In this document: positions 6,644 to 17,100 of the stretch, piece by piece
Position numbering within the stretch: the first letter of the stretch is position 1
Layout of the letters: each line of letters starts with the position of its first letter
Source: Saccharibacillus kuerlensis DSM 22868
Lineage (GTDB): Bacteria > Bacillota > Bacilli > Paenibacillales > Paenibacillaceae
DNA length: 64,000 bases
Assembly (NCBI RefSeq): GCF_000378145.1
Contig: NZ_KB899283.1
Coordinates: 1 to 64,000 of the forward strand
Direction: 5' to 3'
Notes under the pieces: generated by a model
Databases searched by the model: none
The model's input: only the letters and a program-made list of their open reading frames with translations
Told to the model about the DNA's origin: nothing
Translations under genes and position numbers: made by a program

Positions 6644-8916
6644 AAGCCTCTGCTCCATAGACGCCGGAATCCCAATCCTTTGTTTGCAGCCTGCGGCAGT
6701 AGAAAAGGTTTCGCCAACCGATTCATCCGGCGGATCTGTCGACAAGCCCCGGCTTGGGCACGTGTTTTTTGCCTGCTTGCAAAAACGACGCAGCCTGCAG
6801 GATCGTCAGCCGACCTTCCTGCCCGGCCCGCCATTTGAACAAGCGAAGCTTCATCGAACAGACCGCTGTCCGCCTCAAGAATATACACGTCACTCCGCGG
6901 CACGGTCACTCCCCGTTCCAGAATCGTCGTCGTGACGAGCATTCGCACATCTGAGGCGCGGAAGGACTGCACTTTGTGTCCGCGCTCTTCGTCTTTGGAG
7001 GAGGTTGCACCGACCGTCACTCCGGCAAAGGCAGAGCGCAGAAGCGCAGCCAGCGGCTCGGCAAACGCAATTTTGGGAACAAAAATAAATACCTGCGCGC
7101 CTCGATTCAGTGAAGTACGCCATCTGCGCAGCAGCGAATCCGGCAGCTTTTTCCGGCGCAGCACTTCGTTCAAGGAAGGGATATGCAGCAGTTCGGGAAC
7201 AGGCAGCGGATGCCGATGATAGCGTACCGGTACCTTGGCACATGCTAGACGCCCGCTTCGGACAAGCCGCTGAAGCTCTTTGGGCGGAGTAGCGGATAGA
7301 TAGACCGTTTTTCCTTCAGGGGCACGGCAAATTTCTGCTGCATAAGCGAGCATAGGATCACCGTGGAACGGGAAAGCGTCCAGCTCGTCAATCACAACCA
7401 GATCGAACGCCTGGGCAAATCGAAGCAGCTGATGTGTCGTCGCCAACGTTAGCCCGCCGCGTCTCCAGCGTTCCTCACTGCCTCCATACAAAGTGACACA
7501 TGTTTCGTTCGGAAAAGCTTTGCGCAGACGCGGCGCCAATTCCAGTACGACATCGCGGCGGGGCGTAGCAACCAGCACCTGTCCGCCCCGGCTGCGTACA
7601 CTCTCAATCAGCGGAAACAGCATTTCAGTCTTACCTGCACCGGTTACCGCCCATAACAGAAAGCGGCTGCTCGGATCGTTCGCAGCATAACCGGAAGCAT
7701 CCGCACTACGTCCAGCCTTGATTGCAGTGCCGGTCTGAAACGTCTGACGCTTCCCTTCAAGAAATCGAACTGCCAAGTCTGCCGCAGCAGTCTGCGCCGG
7801 GCTCAGCTTCCACCGAGCCAGTCTTGCCTGCAGATCAGGTGGCCTGGAAGCACTCCTTAACCCTCTATGGATGCCCTCACTTGTATCTTCATTTATACCT
7901 GCATCTATGCTTACATTCATATCTAAATTGAGGGCAGAGCTGCTGGAACCTACAGCATGTACCTGAGGCCGAGGCCCGCCCTGCAGCAGCAGCTCACAGG
8001 AGCGGCTGCGTCCGAGTGAGCGACAAGCTTCACAGCGCGCACAGTCCGACGATCCACAGCTCGCGCAGGGACCGCCAAATGCTGCGCTGCCGCAGCGTAC
8101 ACAGCGATGTGTCTTCCTTTTTCCAGAATTCCCTCCCTTCCGTGAAGATTCCTGCCGTACCTTCTTTCGGCTATTCTCATCCGCTTCTACTGCGCTTTGC
8201 AAATGAATCTGCCCCTGCAAATATGCCAACTGAGCTGCTGCTCTCCAATCGGATTCCAGATCCGGAGCCATTTCGCGCAGCATCGATTCCAGCTCACCGC
8301 TTAACAGTGATCGCCCTTTCAAGAGCCAAACAATCCGCTCCGCCCTCTTCTCCAAACTCTGCATCCAGGCCTGTTCACTCACACTTATTCCGCATGATCG
8401 AATGACGACATCGTCCATCCAAACCTTCGCCGCCGATTTTTTGTCATCTGTCATTTTGTCATCTGTCATTTTGTCATCCGTCACGCTGTTATCTGTTACT
8501 TTACTGTTCGTCCCCTCGGCACCCGTCATGTCTCCTCGGCCAGCTTCACTAATGCCTAATAGAAAGGATACGTCAGCCGCATGTTCCAAGCTCAATCGTT
8601 CTCCAAGCCAGCCGCGAACCCTTCGCTCCCATTCCACCCTACTCCATTCCGCAGCACAAGCATTAAGCTTCATTCCCGCAAGTTTGGAAACCCACTGAAG
8701 CGGCATACCGGAGGAGATTGGTAACATTCTTACTCCTGCATACCGAGAAGCGTTTGTTTTTCCCCTATACGGTTCTCCATCTGTTCCAGAGAAACGCTCA
8801 CTTTGTTTCTCCCAATGAGTGTCTCCTCCCCACCACAATCGGTCTACCCGTTGATCCAACGAAAGATATAAGCACATTTCATTCATGCTTCCTGCCGCAT
8901 ACAGAGACACTTTCAT
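6640..8916 (-). CDS. comFA: Competence ATP-dependent DNA helicase/translocase ComFA
   Basis: A 758-residue superfamily 2 DNA helicase that pulls transforming single-stranded DNA into the cell. The C-terminal half has Walker A (TGAGKTEM), a DEAD-type box as DELDAFPF, the SATPP motif III, and motif VI as QMAGRAGR. A four-cysteine zinc finger lies before the helicase core (CVRCGSAAFGGPCASCG). The start at 8916 has AGGAGGG upstream. It is much longer than B. subtilis ComFA (about 460 residues): an extra N-terminal region contains a five-residue tandem repeat (TDDKM-type). No comFB lies between it and comFC. Confidence 0.92.
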   Translation of the reverse strand: MKVSLYAAGSMNEMCLYLSLDQRVDRLWWGGDTHWEKQSERFSGTDGEPYRGKTNASRYAGVRMLPISSGMPLQWVSKLAGMKLNACAAEWSRVEWERRVRGWLGERLSLEHAADVSFLLGISEAGRGDMTGAEGTNSKVTDNSVTDDKMTDDKMTDDKKSAAKVWMDDVVIRSCGISVSEQAWMQSLEKRAERIVWLLKGRSLLSGELESMLREMAPDLESDWRAAAQLAYLQGQIHLQSAVEADENSRKKVRQESSRKGGNSGKRKTHRCVRCGSAAFGGPCASCGSSDCARCEACRSLGRSRSCELLLQGGPRPQVHAVGSSSSALNLDMNVSIDAGINEDTSEGIHRGLRSASRPPDLQARLARWKLSPAQTAAADLAVRFLEGKRQTFQTGTAIKAGRSADASGYAANDPSSRFLLWAVTGAGKTEMLFPLIESVRSRGGQVLVATPRRDVVLELAPRLRKAFPNETCVTLYGGSEERWRRGGLTLATTHQLLRFAQAFDLVVIDELDAFPFHGDPMLAYAAEICRAPEGKTVYLSATPPKELQRLVRSGRLACAKVPVRYHRHPLPVPELLHIPSLNEVLRRKKLPDSLLRRWRTSLNRGAQVFIFVPKIAFAEPLAALLRSAFAGVTVGATSSKDEERGHKVQSFRASDVRMLVTTTILERGVTVPRSDVYILEADSGLFDEASLVQMAGRAGRSADDPAGCVVFASRQKTRAQAGACRQIRRMNRLAKPFLLPQAANKGLGFRRLWSRGL
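8441..8500 (-). repeat. 15-bp tandem repeat inside comFA
   Basis: Four 15-base units (8441-8455, 8456-8470, 8471-8485, 8486-8500); the first two are identical and the others diverged. They encode VTDNS, VTDDK, MTDDK, MTDDK, keep the frame, and so could vary in copy number without breaking the gene. Confidence 0.9.
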
Positions 8917-8940
8917 CTTGATCCCTCCTGGACATTTTTG

Positions 8941-8996
8941 AAAAAAATAAAAAAAGCACACCCTTTTCGCCCGTGAGGCGTATAAGGAGTGTGCTT
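8941..8996 (-). terminator. Terminator after degU
   Basis: On the minus strand AAGCACACTCCTT (8984-8996) pairs with AAAGGGTGTGCTT (8954-8966), with an inner GCCTC/GGGC stem, followed by a T-rich run to 8941. It lies between the degU stop and the comFA start. Confidence 0.85.
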
Positions 8997-9144
8997 CATT
9001 CCAAGGTGAACAGCCTGAACGACTGTTCCATATTCACGTTATTTCCTTCACTTACTAACTATTTCCAAGTGTTACCTACCAGAAACGATCGATTTCCAGA
9101 TATCGGGTCGTTCACTGTATCGTTCTCCACTTATTAAATGAAGA

Positions 9145-9870
9145 TTACAGGGTAACCCATCCCATCTTGATGGCATTGATAACAGCTTGCGTACGGTCTT
9201 CAACTTCCATCTTCTGCAGAATACTGCTGACATGGTTCTTAACCGTTTTTTCACTGATAAACAAGAATTCGCCGATGGCTTTGTTGCTCTTGCCTTCAGA
9301 CATTAAGCGAAGCACTTCGGCTTCACGACGCGTCAACGGATTGTCTTCCCCGCCGATAAACTTAACGCCCGCTTCCTCATCCTGTACACCTTCAAACATG
9401 GCGCCGCGCTCATTGACGAACGTCATACGCTGAAGCTGTTGAATTAGTTTACCCGTTACTTTGGGATGGATATAAGCATGACCAGCCGCTACGCTGCGGA
9501 TCGCATTGATCAGCGATTCCGCTTCCATGTCTTTCAAGAGATAACCGCTTGCTCCCTTGCGAAGCGTCTCGAAGACATAGCTTTCATCATCGTGAATCGA
9601 CAGCATAATGACTTTAATCTCCGGGAAAATCTCGCGGAGTTTGGCTGTCGCTTCTACACCGTTCTCATTGGGCATGTTGATGTCCATCAGGATGACATCA
9701 GGTTTATAGGCGTTGCAGAATTCCAGCACTTGAATGCCGTCGCTGCACTCCCCTATAACCTCAATATCGTCCTCCATGTTCAAAATCCTTTTTAACCCCT
9801 CACGGAACAACTGGTGATCGTCAGCCAAAAGCACTTTAATTTTAAGTTGTTCCGAGTTCATGCTCTCCAT
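9145..9870 (-). CDS. degU: Response regulator DegU
   Basis: A 241-residue NarL/FixJ-type transcription factor, partner of DegS, controlling exoenzymes, competence and motility in Bacillus. The receiver domain has the acidic pair DD17-18, phospho-acceptor Asp63 (LMDINMP) and Lys in LLKD; the C-terminal LuxR HTH reads LTRREAEVLRLMSEGKSNKAI. I chose ATG 9870 because AAAGGGG lies seven bases upstream; other ATGs nearby have poorer spacing. It overlaps the end of degS by 29 bases, so the pair is coupled. Confidence 0.95.
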   Translation of the reverse strand: MESMNSEQLKIKVLLADDHQLFREGLKRILNMEDDIEVIGECSDGIQVLEFCNAYKPDVILMDINMPNENGVEATAKLREIFPEIKVIMLSIHDDESYVFETLRKGASGYLLKDMEAESLINAIRSVAAGHAYIHPKVTGKLIQQLQRMTFVNERGAMFEGVQDEEAGVKFIGGEDNPLTRREAEVLRLMSEGKSNKAIGEFLFISEKTVKNHVSSILQKMEVEDRTQAVINAIKMGWVTL

Positions 9871-11056
9871 CTTCATACCCCTTTCCATTTTCTACATTCG
9901 TCGGGATATGGATCACGATTTTCGTTCCTTTATTCTCGGCTGATTCGATCTCCATTCTTCCCTCAAGCAGCTCGACTCTTTCCCGCATTCCAATCAAACC
10001 GAAGTGCGTATGCTGGTTCGCCTTTTGTTCCAAGATATCCGTGTTAAAGCCGCGTCCATTGTCCCGAATCGAGATTTTGACAAGCTGCGTCTGGTAGGCG
10101 ATCTCGACGACGACATGAGTCGGCTCTCCGTGCTTAGCCGCATTGGTCAGCGCCTCCTGAATCAAGCGGAAGACGGCAGCTTCCATTGCGGAGGAGAGCC
10201 GGTACTCTTTGCCTCTCGTCTCAAATACGGTGCGAATTCGATTTTTGTCCTCGTAGTCGCGTGTGTACTTGCGCAGCGTCGGAATCAATCCGAGGTCGTC
10301 AAGCGCCATGGGTCGGAGATTGAAAATGACTTTGCGGATCTCTTCCAGGCTGAAACGAACCTGTTTTTTGAGATCTGCCACTTCTTCTTGAACGCGGCCG
10401 TATTCTTTCTTCACCAGCATGCGTTCGACGATTTCGGTCCGGAGCGCCATGTTGGCCATCAGCTGCGCCGGCCCGTCGTGAATTTCTCTGGAAATGCGTT
10501 TTCGTTCTTCTTCCTGAGCCAGAATGATCTTCAGCCCGACCATCTGGCGGGTTTTGGCGGATTCCAACATCTTGGTCGCCTGTCCAACTTCTCCGCCGGA
10601 CAAGTATTCGGTGACTACGCTCATCTGCGAACCCAGCGTCTCCGCGCGTTCAACAGAGTTCATCGTATTGCGAACGCGAAGCTGGAGCTCGTCCCGCCGA
10701 GCACGCAAATAAGCTTCTTTTTCCCTGTACACCGAAAGCTCTAATTGGAACTGCGTTGCCCGCTCATAGGCCTGCCGAATATCACTCTCCGTATATTTGA
10801 CGAAATCTCGGCTTACTTCTGTAAGCCGGATACGGGAAAGACGGAATTTCCCTTCAAGATCGTCGACTTTGTCGGCGGTATCTGAAGTTTCCTTGATCAC
10901 TCTCTGCAGTTCTTCGGTGAGCGAGTTGAGTTCAGCGCGGGACTGATCCAATATCTCAAAAATTTGATACTTGCTGTCTTCGACGACCTGCATAGCAGTT
11001 TTGATAACTCGGTCTAGAGCATCCGCTTGGAAATCCACGGGCAAAATCGACTCCAT
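9842..11056 (-). CDS. degS: Sensor histidine kinase DegS
   Basis: A 404-residue cytoplasmic kinase with no membrane segment. Residues 1-180 form a long coiled-coil sensor region (DegS domain), His193 in REIHDGPAQ is the phosphorylation site of the HisKA_3 type, and a HATPase_c domain follows (NAAKHG N-box, DNGRGF G-box). Length is near the B. subtilis protein (385). It is 64 bp downstream of the glycosidase-type gene and overlaps degU. Confidence 0.95.
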   Translation of the reverse strand: MESILPVDFQADALDRVIKTAMQVVEDSKYQIFEILDQSRAELNSLTEELQRVIKETSDTADKVDDLEGKFRLSRIRLTEVSRDFVKYTESDIRQAYERATQFQLELSVYREKEAYLRARRDELQLRVRNTMNSVERAETLGSQMSVVTEYLSGGEVGQATKMLESAKTRQMVGLKIILAQEEERKRISREIHDGPAQLMANMALRTEIVERMLVKKEYGRVQEEVADLKKQVRFSLEEIRKVIFNLRPMALDDLGLIPTLRKYTRDYEDKNRIRTVFETRGKEYRLSSAMEAAVFRLIQEALTNAAKHGEPTHVVVEIAYQTQLVKISIRDNGRGFNTDILEQKANQHTHFGLIGMRERVELLEGRMEIESAENKGTKIVIHIPTNVENGKGYEDGEHELGTT

Positions 11057-11120
11057 TCTCTCCGGCGTTCACCTGTTGCTCGAAATGCGCAAAGGCGGTG
11101 ATCGTTCAGAACCTATCGTA

Positions 11121-13817
11121 TCATGACTCGATAGTCACGGTCTTCGTTTTTTGTTCCCATTTTACAGACAATCCAAGCTGCTCTGAAACTAGTCTCACAG
11201 GGACTAAAGTCCTGTTTGATACATTGATGATCGCGGATTCGGAAGTTTTGATTTTTCCGTTTGAAATGTAGTCCTTTTTATTCAAGTTTAACACAAGCAG
11301 TTGATCACCGCGACGTACAGTTACTGCAGCATTTTTGGAATCCCAACCGGAGACTCCGCCAAACGTATCGGTTATATACTTGACCGGCAGATAAGTGACT
11401 CCGTCCCGTACAACAGGAGTCGTATCCATGATAGTAGATTTCCCGTTGACCTGGAGCTTGGTGGAACCGATACTCATCTTCGCTGCTACTCCTGTAGGAA
11501 GGCCGAACGAATCCGAACCGGCTGGCGAAATTGTCTTAATGTTGTCGATTTCCACAGACCCGATCGCCGACCGCTCATCCTGTCCTTCTGCCAGATTCAC
11601 TACATAAATCCGTTTAACTTTGGCCGGATAAGCTATCGTACCATATTGATTCAGGTTAACGCTAAGTGTTTTCCAGCCTGTAAAGTTAAGGCTTCGGGCT
11701 AGATCGACATAAACGGTTTTTCCATTGGCATCAACAACCTCTGCGCGAAGCCAGTTGTAGCTGGAATCACCCCATACATCAAGGCTGAGCGAGCTTGCAT
11801 TCGATGTCAGCGTTTTGCCGGATGAACCGTTAAGATTAATATAAGCGTATTTGTTGCCGGTTCCCGCTGTCATATCGTAATCGAGACGCAGCACTTTGGA
11901 GTTCGCATGAGTGCCCGTACCCGACTTGATCTGCACGCTGCCCGTAACAGCTGATGGACTGCCGGTGAAGGTCAGGCCGTAAGATACGTTTTCAAAACTT
12001 TCCCAATCGGTTTCTTGTACATCCGCCAGTGTCAGCATCGTCTTAAACCCTTCATAGCTGGCGATCGCATAACCAACCTTCGTTCCGCTGTTCACGGACG
12101 TTACGTTCAGCGCCCCATCTTTGATGCTGCCTTTGAAACCGACAAACTCCCACTGCAGCGCCGAAGGATCGATACTGACAGTACTGCCGGACTTCAACTT
12201 CACTGTTGCCGGAAGCGGAATGCTTGTGCCGGCTTTCAGCGGAGCGGAAGCTGCACCAAGATTAAGCGCCGATAGCGAATCCGCACCCAGCACTTCGACT
12301 TTCAGCGTTGTGCTGACGCCGCCGCTCGTTGCACTCAGCGTAGCAGTACCTGCTTTTTTCGCCGTGAAGGAGCTTCCGTTCCACACGACGTTCGAGCTGC
12401 TCGACTTCCATGATGGATTGATGTTCGAAGCGGCAACAGGGTTATAGTAGGTATCATAACCTTTCACACTGTAAGATGCCGTTTCCCCGATCAACAGCTG
12501 TGTTTTTCCACTGATCGCGAATCCTTTGAGCTTGCTTGCAGGTGCGGTTGTATACACGCCGAGCCCATTGACTACACTTCGCTGCGTTTGGCCGCCGTAT
12601 TCGGTCGTGAACGTCAGCTGCGCCTCTTCCTCGCCAAGCGGACGTGTCACCATCGTTGTCGAACCGCCGCCGTCGAGGTTAACCGCTTTCCAGATGCCTA
12701 GACCCGTCATCAGGCCCTGCAGTTCCGTCAGCGACATCCCGCTGCTGCCATCGTTATCCTGCACCGTCACAATATAGGCATACCGGTTGTCCTGCGAGTA
12801 GCCGACCGCCGTCCGTGCACGGTATCCTCCAATCGAATCGACATTGCGGGAGAACGAAGTCGCTTTTCCGTTATCGACCAGAATGGTATGTCCGCCGATC
12901 ATCACTTCAAGCGAAGAAGGATCAAGCTTCTGACCGGTCGTCTTGGAAACAAGGCTGTAGTCGGTCTGCACTTTGGCGCCTACCGTCAAATGCTGTTTCA
13001 TGTAGGCAGCTGCCTTTCCGTGCGCCCGCAAAATGTAAGCTCCTGTCGGTACTGTACCCTCAAGCGCTTTGCCCAGCGAAACCTTCGTTACGGTACCGTT
13101 TTGTACTAATACTTCCGAAGGTGTCGTTGCGCTGTTCTTCGGCCGTTCGGCATTTCCCCATGCTTCCGTATAGATGTACATCGCATCAATATGGCTGTAC
13201 GCTTTGGTCTCCTCGATCGAGTAAGAGACTTGGTTGATACCGGCCAGTTCGAACGTTGAACCGTCAGCCGCATTTACCGTTCCTGCAAAATCATATTGAT
13301 CGATCACCGGCTTGCGGTCTTTCGTGACGCCGAAGGCATACATGCCTTTCAGCTCGGAAGGGCTCGACATCAGAACGCCATTTGACACTTGAGCGCCCAT
13401 TGGTGCCCCTTCCGCCGCCGTATTGAAGTAGTCACCATTGACGCCGGCTACTGCTCCGGTTTCCTTCGCCATACCGCTGACCGTCTGCAGCGTGGTAAAC
13501 TTGCCGCCGCGTCCTGTCATGACATCCAATTTGACATAAGGGTTTTGCAGATCCACCTGAATGACGCTTGCAAGCCCGGTCGCCGTTTTGCCCGACCGAG
13601 GAACAGAGTATTTATAGGTCAGCAGCTTTGCGCCGGAGGTGACGATGTTTTCCCCAGTTTTGTTGATCGATACAGCGGCCGCTGCGGACGCCGTGTAAGT
13701 TCCCGTCAGTGCTCCCCAACCTGGCACAGCCAGAGGCTGCACGACCAGCGCACCGGCCAGCACTGCAATCATCCACTTTTTGCCTACTTTAAATGTCTTG
13801 CCGCACTGCTTATTCAT
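11121..13817 (-). CDS. Secreted phosphodiester-glycosidase-family protein with stalk domain
   Basis: An 898-residue exported protein. The N-terminus is a signal peptide (lysines, then WMIAVLAGALVVQPLAV, cleaved near TASAAAA). Residues about 60-430 match the NAGPA/phosphodiester glycosidase fold (VNGDYFN, NLDGGGSTTMV motifs), enzymes that cleave sugar phosphodiesters and are linked to wall polymers. The middle has an Ig-like segment and a carbohydrate-binding-like region (about 590-760). The last 120 residues are a copper-amine-oxidase N-terminal-like stalk domain (VNGKSTIMDTTPVVRDG, TLVPVRLVSEQLG). Substrate is not known; teichoic-type polymer or exopolysaccharide is an inference from the family. 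Confidence 0.85.
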   Translation of the reverse strand: MNKQCGKTFKVGKKWMIAVLAGALVVQPLAVPGWGALTGTYTASAAAAVSINKTGENIVTSGAKLLTYKYSVPRSGKTATGLASVIQVDLQNPYVKLDVMTGRGGKFTTLQTVSGMAKETGAVAGVNGDYFNTAAEGAPMGAQVSNGVLMSSPSELKGMYAFGVTKDRKPVIDQYDFAGTVNAADGSTFELAGINQVSYSIEETKAYSHIDAMYIYTEAWGNAERPKNSATTPSEVLVQNGTVTKVSLGKALEGTVPTGAYILRAHGKAAAYMKQHLTVGAKVQTDYSLVSKTTGQKLDPSSLEVMIGGHTILVDNGKATSFSRNVDSIGGYRARTAVGYSQDNRYAYIVTVQDNDGSSGMSLTELQGLMTGLGIWKAVNLDGGGSTTMVTRPLGEEEAQLTFTTEYGGQTQRSVVNGLGVYTTAPASKLKGFAISGKTQLLIGETASYSVKGYDTYYNPVAASNINPSWKSSSSNVVWNGSSFTAKKAGTATLSATSGGVSTTLKVEVLGADSLSALNLGAASAPLKAGTSIPLPATVKLKSGSTVSIDPSALQWEFVGFKGSIKDGALNVTSVNSGTKVGYAIASYEGFKTMLTLADVQETDWESFENVSYGLTFTGSPSAVTGSVQIKSGTGTHANSKVLRLDYDMTAGTGNKYAYINLNGSSGKTLTSNASSLSLDVWGDSSYNWLRAEVVDANGKTVYVDLARSLNFTGWKTLSVNLNQYGTIAYPAKVKRIYVVNLAEGQDERSAIGSVEIDNIKTISPAGSDSFGLPTGVAAKMSIGSTKLQVNGKSTIMDTTPVVRDGVTYLPVKYITDTFGGVSGWDSKNAAVTVRRGDQLLVLNLNKKDYISNGKIKTSESAIINVSNRTLVPVRLVSEQLGLSVKWEQKTKTVTIES

Positions 13818-13994
13818 GATGTTCGGTTTCGCTCCCTATTGTATATAGATTCGTTCGCGTATGTATGAATGCCTGTATAAGGCAGAAATACGCCACTATT
13901 CTAATAGACTGTAACGGCACCCAAAAGTTCCTGCAAATTCGGCAAAAAAACAAACTCCAATAAACCATTCTACCGTACTTCTTTAAAATGAACA

Positions 13995-14045
13995 GAGAAA
14001 AAGCGATCATTTCTACAAAGAATTTGCAGGAATGATCGCCTTTTC
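13995..14045 (-). terminator. Terminator after the 1479-residue SLH gene
   Basis: Perfect nine-bp arms GCGATCATT (14003-14011) and AATGATCGC (14031-14039) with a 19-base loop. On the minus strand it is followed by TTTTTC, on the plus strand by CTTTTC. It ends the SLH gene at 14113 and precedes the glycosidase-type gene. Confidence 0.75.
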
Positions 14046-14112
14046 ATTATTTTTATTCAAAATCCTGTGTAAAAATAACCAAGTTAATGAGGTCTTTTGA
14101 CCCACTTATCAT

Positions 14113-17100
14113 TTAGTTCAAATAACCTGCTTTTTTCAACACACGAGCAAGCATTACCGCAGCCTCCGCTTTGGTTGCATTGCCCTGCGGGTTAAATTTC
14201 CCTCCGCTTGCTCCCTGAATAATTCCCGCTTGTACCGCTTTCGCTGCTTCATCCGTATATCTGATTTTGGATTTGTCTTTGAATGCGGCCAGCACTTGAT
14301 TAGCACTGCTCTTCAACGAGACATCCGTTCCTGTGTAATTCAATGCCCGAACCATCATGATGGCCATCTGTTCGCGCGTAATCGAATCATTTGGACGGAA
14401 TGTGCCATCGGTATTGCCTGTAATAATCCCTGCTTTGACAGCCGCTCCAATCGCTCCAATCGGCACTCTGCTGTATCCGATATCACTGAAGAAAGAGGCA
14501 GCCGCCGCATCACTGCCGAGTCCAAGCCCACGGGCAATCAACTCCGCAAATTCACCACGCGTCATATTAGCTTTGGGCGCAAAATTTTTGCTTAGTACTG
14601 GGCTTAACACGTATTTGGCCCCCAGCTCATTTACGATATCCTGCGACCAATGTCCGGCTGCTCCGGCTACCGTAAGTGTTGAATTCGCCGGAATCAGCGT
14701 ACGGCTTCCTGCAAATGTACCGGTCAACAGCATTCCTGCCGTTTGCGCTTTTGCGGCACTTGGAACAAACGCCGGAGCAGATGCGTTATTGTCAAAATAC
14801 ACAACTGCTGTTCGTGAAGCAGGAGCATTGACATTCAATTTCATGTGGTACGTTCCCTTAATATTCGCCTCTTCCGAGGAAGAACTGCCTGAAGTTGTAC
14901 CGAGCGAAACCCGAATATCGACCGGATTACTCAGCATCTGCGCATTCGAATCAGCCAACATATCTATAATACGGCTTACTGATGTGGCAGGCAGTGTTTC
15001 GATTTGCACGTTGAGCATGGAAACCGCCCCGCCTCCAGCCTGACTTAGTGCAGATAGCGGAAGCTCATAAACAGTGTCTTTATAGCGCACCGCAATAGAC
15101 ATTCCGTTATGCTGAGCATAAGCTTCTTTGAGCGGCTGCAGAGGGAATGATACCAGACCCGAATTTTCCGCTGTCGGAACTTCAAAAACGACCGCTCCAT
15201 TTTTGGCGCTGCGTGAATAAGCGGAGTCAAGCGCTTCCTTGAGGGCAGCTGCGTTCACTGTATAACGATGCGTATTGGTGTTGAAGGTAGACGAAGCATC
15301 CGAAGTAACAGCCGATGTACGCGTAAGAATCAGCATTTCTTTTCCGAATTCGGATGCAGGCAGCACGTCGGCGTTACTGGTCGGCGTTGTTGATTCTTGA
15401 CCGCTTGTCACCGTCGAACCGCTCAAGTTCTGCACGTTCATACGATTAAAACCGATGACCGGTGTACCCGAAACGTTTTTGAGCGGATGGCTGCCCGGCA
15501 TATACGACAGCGTTACTGTCTGCCCGGCTTGAAGCTCTGTTCCCAGTTTGAGCGTTAGCGTGCCGTTTGAAAAAGAAGATGACTCTACTGCAATCGTGTT
15601 ATTGTCGGCCGTAACCGAAAATTGTCGATAAGCCGCTTCATCAATTGCATAAAGTGCACCGGTAAAAGTCACGGCAATCTGTCCCTTGTTTCCAATTGCT
15701 GTTCGAATCCCGCTTGTACCAGCCGCCGCATCAACCGGTTGAAGGTTCAAGTAGCCGGCCGCATTGCCGTTAAGATCGGCCAATTTCAATGTACCCGGCA
15801 CATATGATACGGTAATATTCCCGTTTGCAATCAGCGAAGAAGCGAGAGACAATCGAACTTTGCTGCCCTCGATTTTGACCCCTGTTACATATACTGGTGT
15901 GCCGCCAGACAAAATGGAGAACTGGCTGTTCGTCGGCAGAGCATCCGTATGCAGCGCTTCGTTATAATTCAATACAAGCTCCGTACCCGAAAGTTCTGCG
16001 TTAACGAATTCTGGAGGATAGGTATCCATTAGATTCCGTACATAGAAATCGGAAAAAGCCGAAATCTTTTGACCCAAGTAATCCTGCAGCGGAGATCCGC
16101 TAGGGCTATAGCCCACTTTAACGACTGCACCGTCAGGCACTGCCGTATTCAAATACAGGAGAAGCGCCTGTGAACTGCTGCTTACCGAGCGCACCTCATA
16201 GGCACGACCGTCGGCTGTGACCGTAAATTGATTGTGAGCCTGCGTGGCGGGTGCCTTCAGACCGTTTTCGAAAATTAGAGTCACCATGCTGCCGTATACG
16301 TTGCCTTCTTTTGGCTTCGGCAGGGCACTCTCAATTCCGTTAGTTACCGTGTAAGAAGACAGCGATACCGCTTGATTATTTGTATAATCGATAAGCGGAC
16401 GTACACCCGGATCGTAAGTCACTTTAACGTCTTGACCGACTGCCACACCTGTATTCAATCGGATATAGACGCTGTCTCCGCTAATATATACACTCCCTGG
16501 TGTCCGTTTTTCTCCATTGACCCATACCGTATAGCTGGACAGCAATGGCGTCTGCGCCGAGTTCAGCGTTTTGCTGTAAGCCATACGGATTAGAGTCGGA
16601 CTATCCATTTTTGCGCTTTGAATGATTGGTAGGGTCGTATCGAAAGTTCCTGTTTGGAAACCCCAAGATGTACTGCCTTTCAAACCTGCAAAAGATATCC
16701 CTGTATTTACGCTGTCTTTGACCGCGCCGCTTTCCACATCCACATAGTAGGAAGTTCCCGGCGCCAGCTTTTCTTTTGGCGTAATGATCACTTCTGCCGT
16801 ATTTGAAGTACTGACGGCAATTTGGGCTTCGACTTTGGAGCCGCCGCTGCGATACAGCGTGATTCCCGTTCCACTCAGCGCAACACTGCGGTTGAAGCGG
16901 ATCGTCGGCTTAACGTCTGACGTAATACCTATACTGCGATCATAGGGATACAAAGACATGACTTGAAGCAGTGACGTATTTGGCATGGTCGAAAAGGTCC
17001 AGTTAAGTGGTTGGCCGGCCTTCGGATATACATTGCCTTCCGAGTCTCCGAACAAGCCGGCAGGGATTTCAACGGTATACGTATGTCCTACTGCCAGCGG

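Noticed and set aside
13810-14010. 66-codon frame between two surface-protein genes
   Set aside because: Lies over leader and terminator sequence, with no convincing ribosome binding site or family resemblance.
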